A stretch of 21,313 nucleotides of DNA, taken from contig CAYRBR010000021.1 of NCBI GenBank assembly GCA_964422555.1, positions 1-21,313 of the forward strand, written 5' to 3'. The DNA comes from JAGLCW01 sp964422555. GTDB lineage: Bacteria > Caldisericota > Caldisericia > UBA6126. Each line of letters starts with the position of its first letter. Positions within the stretch are counted from its first letter, which is position 1. This document shows positions 14,842 through 21,313 of this stretch, piece after piece. The position numbers and the translations under genes were made by a program. A model generated the notes under the pieces. It worked only from the letters and a program-made list of their open reading frames with translations. It made no database searches and had not been told where the DNA came from.

Positions 14842-16101
14842 ATGAATCATTTGTTTGAAGAGACATATACAGTGAGTTCTTTTCTTGATGAAGTTAATTC
14901 ATCTATTAAACCGTTACAAGCAACCATAATAGGTGAAATATCTAGTTTTTCTTTTAGAAGACACTGCTACTTCACACTAAAAGATAAATCGAATGAAGCT
15001 GTATTAAGTTGTTTTATGTGGGAAAATGTTTTTAAAATGATGTCAATACAAATGGAACAGGGCTTAGAAGTTATTGTTCGTGGGTATCCGGAAATTTACA
15101 AACCAACAGGGAGACTTACTTTCCAAACCAAAAGCATAGAGCTTGTAGGTGAAGGAGTATTGCAAAAAGCGTACGAAGAACTAAAGAACAAACTCGAAGA
15201 GGAGGGTTTGTTTTTAGAAGATCGAAAAAAACCAATTCCATTGTTCCCCCAAAAGATTGGTGTAATCACTTCACAAAATGGAGCTGTTATAAAAGATTTA
15301 TTAAACAACCTTGGTAATTACGGATTTCAAATTAGTCTTTACGACTCGAGAGTAGAAGGTATCTCTGCCGTAGATGATATTCACAAAGGGATCGAGCATT
15401 TCAGAAATAAATCAATTGACATTCTTGTAATCATTCGAGGCGGAGGAAGCCTGGAAAGTTTGCAAGCTTTTAACAATGAGTACTTAATTCGCTCTGTTAT
15501 TGAATATCCAATTCCTATCATTTGTGGAATAGGTCACGATAAAGATGTACCCCTTATTTCTCTAGTTGCCGATCTTGCTGTTTCCACTCCTACTGCAGTT
15601 GCGAAATCTTTAAACACATCCTGGGAAAAAGCAAATGATCAAGTTGTTATTTGCCAAAAGAATCTTCTTCACCATATGTCTATGGCTCTTGTTCAAAACA
15701 AACAATCGATAGATCATTACGAAAATAGAATTCTCTTATGTTTAAGAAGAATAAAAGATAGGTTTACTGAATCAATATCTTTACTTATTTTCAATGTCAG
15801 TTTACTTAGGAGAAGTATATCTGAATCAAAAAAGAAAGTAGACACAATACAAAACTATTTCTCTACCCTTATGCAGACTCAAATGCAATCTGTTAAAAAT
15901 GCACTCGATTATTACCTATCTCTTCTTAACGTAAACAATCCGAAAACAGTTTTAAAAAGAGGATACGGAATAGTACGGCTAAACAACAAAATCATTCAAA
16001 CAATACAAGACCTAAATCCAGAAGATGCTATTAGCATCCAACTGCTTGATGGAATTGTTCAATCAACTGTAAATTCAAAACAAGAAAAGGAGATAGAATG
16101 A
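14842..16101 (+). CDS. xseA: Exodeoxyribonuclease VII large subunit
   Basis: XseA is the catalytic subunit of exonuclease VII, which degrades single-stranded DNA from both ends and acts in repair. The 419-residue length is normal. An N-terminal OB fold (about 1-105; VSSFLDEVNSSI, ATIIGEISSFSF, CYFTLKDKS) precedes the catalytic domain with KKPIPLFPQKIGVITS, IIRGGGSLESLQAFNNE and CGIGHDKDVPLISLVADLAV in two parts, followed by AVSTPTAVA. A long helical C-terminal region (about 260-370) precedes the final KTVLKRGYGIVR segment. The canonical LEDLWAFNDE reads LESLQAFNNE and GHETD reads GHDKD, which are modest variations. ATG 14842 follows AAAGGG. Its stop overlaps xseB by four bases. Confidence 0.96.
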   Translation: MNHLFEETYTVSSFLDEVNSSIKPLQATIIGEISSFSFRRHCYFTLKDKSNEAVLSCFMWENVFKMMSIQMEQGLEVIVRGYPEIYKPTGRLTFQTKSIELVGEGVLQKAYEELKNKLEEEGLFLEDRKKPIPLFPQKIGVITSQNGAVIKDLLNNLGNYGFQISLYDSRVEGISAVDDIHKGIEHFRNKSIDILVIIRGGGSLESLQAFNNEYLIRSVIEYPIPIICGIGHDKDVPLISLVADLAVSTPTAVAKSLNTSWEKANDQVVICQKNLLHHMSMALVQNKQSIDHYENRILLCLRRIKDRFTESISLLIFNVSLLRRSISESKKKVDTIQNYFSTLMQTQMQSVKNALDYYLSLLNVNNPKTVLKRGYGIVRLNNKIIQTIQDLNPEDAISIQLLDGIVQSTVNSKQEKEIE

Positions 16102-16295
16102 AAGAAGTAAACTTAACAGAAACTATGCAAAAACTAAAAGAAATTAATGATTGGTTTGAAAATAATGATGACATTGACATCGAAGAAAGTTTACAAAAAG
16201 TTAAAGAAGGCTTCGCTTTAGTAAAGGCAAGTAAAGAGCGATTAAAAGAAATTGAGAATCAGTTTGAATTAATTAAAAAAGATATGGAAGATTAA
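16098..16295 (+). CDS. xseB: Exodeoxyribonuclease VII small subunit
   Basis: XseB subunits bind along the helical arm of XseA to assemble exonuclease VII. The 65-residue product has the usual three-helix pattern: NLTETMQKLKEINDWF, then DDIDIEESLQKVKEGFALV and a Lys/Glu-rich final helix. The start overlaps the xseA stop as ATGA, with GGAGA upstream inside xseA, giving translational coupling. The next gene on the opposite strand begins its stop codon only 8 bases on. Confidence 0.93.
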   Translation: MKEVNLTETMQKLKEINDWFENNDDIDIEESLQKVKEGFALVKASKERLKEIENQFELIKKDMED

Positions 16296-16303
16296 ATATC
16301 AAA

Positions 16304-18538
16304 TCAGGGGCTGATTGGTAATTTAAAGCCGAACTCAGATCCTTCCCCATATTTGCTTTTTACCCATATTTCTCCACTATGATTGTCAATAATCTTTTTA
16401 CATATTGCCAGTCCTAGACCCGAACCAACGAATTCAGAATTTTTTGCATTTGAAGCCTGAGAAAAAGTTTGGAACAGTTTAGAGATATCTTCTTCTTTAA
16501 TTCCTAATCCAGTGTCTTTAAACGTAACATAAGCATATTGATCGTCACAATTTGTAGTGATTGTAATGCAACCATTCTCAGTAAACTTAATTGCATTATT
16601 CATTAAGTTAATACATATTTGCATTACTGCATCATTGTTTCCTAATACGAGCGATAAGTCTTCTTTCAAATTTAATGTAATTTTATTTTTTCTTGCATTC
16701 GCAACAGGTTGCATTAAATTCACAAGATCTAAAATAATAGTATTCAGATTTAGTTTACGTAACTGTACTTTCTGTGTTTCGGCTTGGTATTTCTGATAAT
16801 CCAATACGTTGTTAATCAATACACTTAAACGATCAATGTTTCTTGTTGTTATATTTAACAAGTTCTCATGCATTTTGTCTAGATTTCCTGTACAAGGATC
16901 CATTACCAAGTGCAAGCTTTCCTTTATTGCAGTTAAGGGGGTTCTTAGTTCATGGGAAACTGTGCTTATAAACTCATCCTTCATTTTTGCTATATTCATT
17001 TTCTGGGTGATATCGGAGAAGACACCAACTACATAAATCCTTTTCGAAAACTTCATCGAATTTAAGTGAATTTCAATCCAACATACTGTACCGTCAGAAC
17101 GAACGATTCGAATTGTATAATTTGCAACTTTGGATTTTGTATCAACAGTATCCTGGAAAGCAGAGAAGAATTTTTCTTTATCGTCTTCATACACAAAGGT
17201 TAAGAATTTTTTTCCAATACAGTCGTTAAGCTTGTATCCAGTAATATGTTCCCAGGCAGGATTGAGAAAAAGAACCTCCCCGGCGGTTGAAAATTGAATT
17301 ATAACTTCAGAAATCCCTTTAATCACCTGTCGTTGTTGAATAAGACTTTCGGCTAATTTTTTTTCAGTCCTGTCCTTTGCTTCTAAATCTTTAATATATT
17401 GGTTAAACCAGGTAATAAGGTTTCCAATTTCCTCATATGTTCTTCGTCTTCGTTTTAATGGTCGCAAAGGTAAACCTTTATTGTACTCTTTAAAATGTTG
17501 CGTTAGCTTTCGAATTGGCACAATGTATTTTTTTGAGAAATTTGAATAATATATGAATAAAACAATAAAAGTAATGATGAAGGCAATCAACAAGGTATTA
17601 CTCAAATCATAGACATTGCCTAAAATACTAACAATGGGAACATACATAACAGCAATCCAGGGGGTGTTTTCAATTTCACTTGCTGCTACAATGAAAGTTT
17701 CACCATTTTCAGAATAACGAACAAAGCTTTCAGTCTTTAAAGAATTCTCAATGGTTGAATTCATTAGATGACCAATTTCATTCTTGTTTTCTGAATAGAT
17801 AACTTTGTAGTTTTGATCAATGAGTTGGATATTACTTTTGTTTTTAGCGTCATATTCATTGATATATGCAAAATTATTGGGATCAAAACCAAGAATAATA
17901 AATCCTACTTCTTTTTCTTGCAACGTATCGGGATCAAAATATGTAATCATAGAACATACAGTTACAATATATTGGGTAGAAGAAGTTACGTAATAGTTGT
18001 GAATGATGGGACTCCAATAGATTGCACCATTCATTTTAAGGGTGTTTTCATGCAATTCTTCTATTCTGGCTGAATTGATTGCATCTTTTGATAAAATGTC
18101 TCCAACATGATAATGTTTCCCAGAAACAGAAAATACGTCCAAAAACAATGCTTCTTGCAAATGTAAATAATTGCTTAAAATATATCCTATCTTTGCTTGG
18201 GTCGATAAATCACTGTACAAGCTTTCTTGCGATTCTCCTTCAAGTAAAATCTCTTTCATATCATCCAAGTTGGAAAGATTGTCAATGACATTACTAATAT
18301 TGTTGATCCCATAATTAATGTGAGATGTTGCAAGAAGAATATTCCTCTCGGTTGTGGATTCAATTTCTTTTTTGCTAATTGCATTATATGAATAGATTTC
18401 AATCAAAAGCATTGGTATAAGAGTAATGACAAGAACAGACACAAAAAACCGTTTATCCAAAGTAAAGTGCTTCCGTTTATATTGAACAAAACGAGAGTAG
18501 CGTTCTTGAATTCGCTGGCGAAAATTTGTTTTCATCAT
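16304..18538 (-). CDS. dCACHE-HAMP-PAS sensor histidine kinase
   Basis: This 744-residue membrane kinase probably reads ligand state outside the cell and within the PAS domain. Order: basic N-terminus, membrane segment (about 31-51), a large extracytoplasmic CACHE-like region (about 55-305) with the GFIILGFDPNNF and WIAVMYVPI strands, a second membrane segment (about 314-333), HAMP (335-390), PAS (about 405-515; FLNPAWEHITGY, VRSDGTVCWIE), HisKA with STVSHELRTPLTAI (H529), and HATPase with an N-box at N644/N648, DTGLGI (675-680) and GSGLGLAI (705-712). There is no receiver domain and no response regulator beside it, so the partner is encoded elsewhere. Its ATG overlaps the binding-protein stop as ATGA; a second ATG follows at once. 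It is convergent with xseB with almost no spacer. Confidence 0.93.
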   Translation of the reverse strand: MMKTNFRQRIQERYSRFVQYKRKHFTLDKRFFVSVLVITLIPMLLIEIYSYNAISKKEIESTTERNILLATSHINYGINNISNVIDNLSNLDDMKEILLEGESQESLYSDLSTQAKIGYILSNYLHLQEALFLDVFSVSGKHYHVGDILSKDAINSARIEELHENTLKMNGAIYWSPIIHNYYVTSSTQYIVTVCSMITYFDPDTLQEKEVGFIILGFDPNNFAYINEYDAKNKSNIQLIDQNYKVIYSENKNEIGHLMNSTIENSLKTESFVRYSENGETFIVAASEIENTPWIAVMYVPIVSILGNVYDLSNTLLIAFIITFIVLFIYYSNFSKKYIVPIRKLTQHFKEYNKGLPLRPLKRRRRTYEEIGNLITWFNQYIKDLEAKDRTEKKLAESLIQQRQVIKGISEVIIQFSTAGEVLFLNPAWEHITGYKLNDCIGKKFLTFVYEDDKEKFFSAFQDTVDTKSKVANYTIRIVRSDGTVCWIEIHLNSMKFSKRIYVVGVFSDITQKMNIAKMKDEFISTVSHELRTPLTAIKESLHLVMDPCTGNLDKMHENLLNITTRNIDRLSVLINNVLDYQKYQAETQKVQLRKLNLNTIILDLVNLMQPVANARKNKITLNLKEDLSLVLGNNDAVMQICINLMNNAIKFTENGCITITTNCDDQYAYVTFKDTGLGIKEEDISKLFQTFSQASNAKNSEFVGSGLGLAICKKIIDNHSGEIWVKSKYGEGSEFGFKLPISP

Positions 18539-19515
18539 TTGTTGAAATCCGAAGACGTAACAAAACGATAGGTAATTATCTTAGAAGTAACGTCTGTTTT
18601 TTGTTTGCAAAGCAAATATGCTAATCTTATTCCTTCAAAACCCATATCACTGGCATTAATATCAACAGTTGCAAAAAGATCATTACTATTAACCAGTTCT
18701 TTTGCAGGATCAATAGCGTCAATTGATACAACCTCTACACTTTCAATTTGATTTTCATTTAAATAATGGAGAAGACCTAAAGTCATCATATCATTTTCAA
18801 CAAAAACTACCTGGATTTGATGGTTGTTGGTAAAAACTCTTTTTGATATTTCATATGCTTCATCAATACTCCAGTTTGCAGTTTCAACAAAAACTTCTTT
18901 CACATTCTTTGTTCTTCGAAAAGTATCAAGTGCTGCTCTCGTTCTTTCTTTAGTATTGTTTGCATTTTTTTTCCCTTGCAAAATTAGAGCATTGCATGGT
19001 TCTATTATGGTGGATACTAAAAGCTCTGCACATTGAGATGCACACTGAGTGTCATCAATCGCTACCGTAATTACATCATAAAGGGAATATCGATTCATGG
19101 TGTCTTCACTAAAATTGTTATTGATTAGAACAATATGAACATTATTTTCTATTGCTTTTTGGATAGTTGCAGCAACTTCTGGACCTATCGGATTCAAAAC
19201 GATAGCATCGTAATTATGTTCTACCATGCTCTCAAGAATATCAATTTGTTGGGTAACAGATGTTTCTTTCGTACCTGTCCGAACAATTAGATCTATATCA
19301 AATGCAACTTCTGCTAATCGAGCACCTCTTTCAATTTGTTCGTAAAGGGGATTCGTAGAAGTGTTTAAGATTAAACCAATTCTTATTTTTTTATTCTCGT
19401 TGTTAAGTTTTAAATCTTTATTGTTAGTAGTAGAAGTTTGATGAAAACATGAAATGTAGAAAAAAACGGGGATAAATATGCATAAAATCAATACAATAAT
19501 TGTCTTTTTCTTCAT
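18535..19515 (-). CDS. Periplasmic sugar-binding-type lipoprotein paired with the sensor kinase
   Basis: The 326-residue protein resembles type I periplasmic binding proteins of the RbsB/LacI fold. I chose ATG 19515, which has AGGGTG 6 bases upstream; the frame extends to 19581 but without a good site. The signal peptide (KKK then a hydrophobic run) ends in YISC, so C23 is the probable lipidation site; Tyr at -3 is a relaxed lipobox. The mature part starts with KIRIGLILNTSTNPLYEQI, contains QQIDILESMVEHNYDAIVLNP and VHIVLINNNF in lobe 1, ALILQGKKNANNT, then FVENDMMTLG and VVSIDAIDPAKEL in lobe 2. No ABC permease or ATPase gene is adjacent. With the ATGA overlap to the kinase, the likely job is ligand presentation to the sensor rather than transport. 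Confidence 0.87.
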   Translation of the reverse strand: MKKKTIIVLILCIFIPVFFYISCFHQTSTTNNKDLKLNNENKKIRIGLILNTSTNPLYEQIERGARLAEVAFDIDLIVRTGTKETSVTQQIDILESMVEHNYDAIVLNPIGPEVAATIQKAIENNVHIVLINNNFSEDTMNRYSLYDVITVAIDDTQCASQCAELLVSTIIEPCNALILQGKKNANNTKERTRAALDTFRRTKNVKEVFVETANWSIDEAYEISKRVFTNNHQIQVVFVENDMMTLGLLHYLNENQIESVEVVSIDAIDPAKELVNSNDLFATVDINASDMGFEGIRLAYLLCKQKTDVTSKIITYRFVTSSDFNK

Positions 19516-20023
19516 TAAACACCCTACTTTCATTGTATAAGATACCTTGAAAGAATAATTTGTAAAGCGCTCAGAAAACATTTGAAATTAACGAAATGTA
19601 AAAATTACATGTCTGTTAAGTCTACATTACAGTCATGTATTTCTCATATATTTACAACATATTCACATTCCAACCTGCCATAACTGAAGTTGCCAGCTGT
19701 CATATAACGAAATTACTTCTTTTGCGTGGACTAATTTATATTACTCGAGAAAGTACTTTTTCTATATTCTAATAAGCAAAAAATTCCGACTCCATTTTAA
19801 GGGTTATTTTACGTTTATTTACGATCGTACTATACTTCACTACCTGTACAATTATAAACACGTTAAATATACCCTTTTTTTAAGATCGTTTTTTTTGGCA
19901 TTCAATAATTGGTATTCCATTTCGAATTTAGCCTAACTTAATTCAAATTTTTAAACTATACACATAGTCATATTTAGTTTACACTATACTACAGTGAAGT
20001 GATTAATAAACTAGAAGTCTTTC
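19516..20023. promoter_or_regulatory. 508-base gene-free region upstream of the binding-protein/kinase operon
   Basis: The region is AT-rich and has no convincing ORF. Two overlapping dyads lie 80-125 bases before the lipoprotein gene: ATGTAA-aaa-TTACAT (19596-19610, perfect) and ACATGTCTGT / ACAGTCATGT (19607-19616 and 19629-19638, nine of ten matched). They are candidate operator half-sites. I could not place a -35/-10 pair with confidence. The part next to 20024 shows no strong terminator for the methyltransferase operon. A long untranslated leader or a small RNA is possible but not visible from sequence alone. Confidence 0.4.
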
Positions 20024-20461
20024 CTACTCGTTACTCCGTGATTTTACAAAAAATGATCGTTTGTGCCGACCAAGTGAATCATACCATGATATAGTAACTT
20101 TTGATATTCGCTTGTATTCAAATGAATTAATGAAATACGTGATTTCTTCCCCGGGTTGGATAGACATTCCTTGTGCATCTGTATCGACATCTATCGCTTC
20201 AACTTCTTTTGAATGAACATTCACCTTTTTGGCTTCCGATTTACCTGTATTTTTTACATATAAATACAAATCGTCTGCATACACTCGTAGAGTAGCACGT
20301 AGCTGAGGGGTTATTGTATCGTTAGTAGAAAAAATGTCACTAAAAGATAAAGGTCCTTTTCCCCATTTGTTCTTGTTCAATTTATTCTTTTTCTGCACTA
20401 TAGCGGCATATACAGCAACTGCTACTATCAATAACTGCAGTATGGGACCAATAAGTTTCAT
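20024..20461 (-). CDS. Membrane-anchored protein with a predicted beta-rich external domain, unknown function
   Basis: I do not recognise this gene. The 145-residue product begins at ATG 20461, 2 bases after the methyltransferase stop, with GAAGG just upstream. Residues about 2-22 form a single membrane anchor (KLIGPILQLLIVAVAVYAA), followed by a basic linker and about 90 residues of predicted beta strands. The stretch RVYADDLYLYVKNTGKSEAK, then SIQPGEEITYFIN and KVTISWYDSLGRH, has the alternating pattern of small Ig-like sandwiches (CARDB-like), with the typical VKNTG turn. It is probably translationally coupled to the methyltransferase. A longer frame from 20503 would overlap that gene and is unlikely. 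Confidence 0.65.
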   Translation of the reverse strand: MKLIGPILQLLIVAVAVYAAIVQKKNKLNKNKWGKGPLSFSDIFSTNDTITPQLRATLRVYADDLYLYVKNTGKSEAKKVNVHSKEVEAIDVDTDAQGMSIQPGEEITYFINSFEYKRISKVTISWYDSLGRHKRSFFVKSRSNE

Positions 20462-20463
20462 TA

Positions 20464-21107
20464 TCAACCTTCCCGTTCTTTTCTTGCGGTAACTAGAATC
20501 CAATTTTTTTTCGACGTATCTATAAGAATACTGGAGAAGCCAGCTTTGTTTAGGAGCTCAGTGTACTCTTTTTCCGTTTTGATCTGCATTTTATTATACC
20601 ATTCCGTGTTCTTATTTGGAAATTGATTCAAGATAATGAATACTCCACCAGGTTNNNNNNNNNNNNNNNNNNNNNNNNNNNNNNNNNNNNNNNNNNNNNN
20701 NNNNNNNNNNNNNNNNNNNNNNNNCAAAACTGTATGGTTTCAAAAGCTGTAACGAGATTGAATTGTTCCGTCGAATAGGGTAAATTAGAAACAGAACAAC
20801 GTAATACTACAACTTTACCAAGTTGAATTCCCCTATTGTTAATGGAAGTACTTAACCTAACCATCTTCTCTGAGTGGTCAATACCATAAACTTTCCCCGG
20901 TGGTTCAATCAAACGAGCAAGCTTCTTTACTACACTACCTCCACCACATCCTATATCAAGACACTTCCAGTTTTGCTCAATCGGACATTTATTTAATGCC
21001 CAATCATGTGTCGAAGCATGCACCCGATTCATTATTTTCCCAACCACAGTACCTATACTACCAGAGGGGTTGGAACCTTGCTCTAGAAGCTTTTCAAATA
21101 AATTCAT
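20464..21107 (-). CDS. Class I SAM-dependent methyltransferase, interrupted by an assembly gap
   Basis: The two halves flank 70 N. The N-terminal half starts at ATG 21107 after AGAGG. It shows motif I as CLDIGCGGG, motif II as VYGIDHSEKMV, and FNLVTAFETIQF, which matches the motif IV region. The C-terminal half resumes at PGGVFIILNQ, the usual motif after the gap, and ends with GFSSILIDTSKKNWILVTARK at 20464. The halves are in different frames in the given coordinates. They join if the real gap is 2 modulo 3 bases long (for example 68 or 71), so 70 is probably an arbitrary or inexact length and not evidence of a frameshift. The fold resembles the broad UbiE/methyltransferase-11 group with 'FWP-x-L' small-molecule enzymes. 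The substrate is unknown. Confidence 0.8.
20655..20724. other. assembly gap (70 N)
   Basis: Seventy undetermined bases lie inside the methyltransferase gene. The reading frames on either side imply that the true length is not 70. Confidence 0.99.
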
Positions 21108-21141
21108 TGCAACCTCTTGCTTTTTTAAAACTATATACTCA

Positions 21142-21155
21142 ATACTAGTATACTA
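21142..21155. promoter_or_regulatory. overlapping palindromes in the divergent promoter region
   Basis: ATACTAGTAT (21142-21151) and TAGTATACTA (21146-21155) are perfect 10-bp palindromes sharing six bases, midway between the methyltransferase ATG (21107) and the secreted-protein start (21208). They could form an operator for both genes. The minus-strand TATACT inside could also be a -10 box, but no good -35 box is visible. Confidence 0.35.
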
Positions 21156-21207
21156 CGAACTAATCACAATCATGTTACGTAATTTTTACAACAAGAAGGA
21201 AATCTCT

Positions 21208-21313
21208 GTGTATACTGTTAATATGAAAAACTTATGTTTTGTTATTTTTCTAATATTTCTGGTTGTATTTGCTCAATTTCCAACATCCACGGCTGTGCAA
21301 AATAACGATCTTT
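21208..21313 (+). CDS. Start of a secreted protein (3' end outside window)
   Basis: Only about 35 codons are present. GTG 21208 is chosen because AGAAGGA ends 7 bases before it; the in-frame ATG 21223 is too far from that site. From the ATG the residues are MKNLCFVIFLIFLVVFAQF, then PTSTAVQNND. This is a typical Sec signal peptide with a likely type I cleavage site near STA-VQ. No function can be inferred from what is visible. Confidence 0.6.
   Translation, partial: MYTVNMKNLCFVIFLIFLVVFAQFPTSTAVQNNDL

Noticed and set aside
16302..16316. AATCAG-ggg-CTGATT as a terminator between xseB and the kinase
   Set aside because: The 6-bp stem overlaps the kinase stop codon and has no T-tract on either strand.
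19609..19683. A 24-codon plus-strand ORF upstream of the lipoprotein gene
   Set aside because: It has no ribosome binding site, ends soon, and its start lies inside the dyads.

Overview
The window is a draft (one 70-base N gap) chromosomal segment from an AT-rich bacterium. Genes lie on both strands, mostly in short operons with clear Shine-Dalgarno sites and sigma70-type promoters. Lgt, LspA and a predicted lipoprotein whose lipobox lacks the usual Leu at -3, together with a urocanate hydratase and paired sensor kinases, suggest an anaerobic spirochaete-like organism. A low-GC Firmicute cannot be excluded from sequence alone. I see no rRNA, tRNA, CRISPR array, prophage or insertion sequence.

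Layout. 1-1853 (-): gyrB, missing its 3' end. 2088-2573 (-): lspA, divergent from an RluD-type pseudouridine synthase (2690-3817, +). 3928-5748 (+): a type I glutamine synthetase followed by a conserved TPR-like protein, ending at a strong bidirectional terminator. 5812-9502 (-): an operon of hutU, an alpha-oxoamine synthase and lgt. 9668-11106 (+): tyrS, interrupted by an in-frame TAA at codon 30, then a small membrane protein. 11346-13965 (-): an OmpR-type response regulator and its histidine kinase, with a hairpin and a nine-codon upstream ORF between them. 14065-14709 (-): a TMEM175-like potassium channel. 14842-16295 (+): xseA-xseB. 16304-19515 (-): a periplasmic-binding-protein lipoprotein coupled by an ATGA overlap to a dCACHE-PAS histidine kinase, preceded by about 500 bases without genes that carry nested dyads. 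20024-21107 (-): a gapped SAM methyltransferase and a membrane-anchored hypothetical protein. 21208-end (+): the first codons of a secreted protein.

How the genes fit together. Lgt and LspA are the first and second enzymes of lipoprotein maturation and would process the binding-protein lipoprotein at 18535-19515. That lipoprotein probably presents a small ligand to the kinase encoded directly after it. Glutamine synthetase and urocanate hydratase both touch nitrogen and histidine metabolism but sit in separate operons. The hutU-tyrS divergent region carries three copies of a CACATTAA motif, two of them flanking the predicted hutU promoter, which suggests a shared regulator. The most striking single observation is the nonsense codon in tyrS, normally an essential gene.
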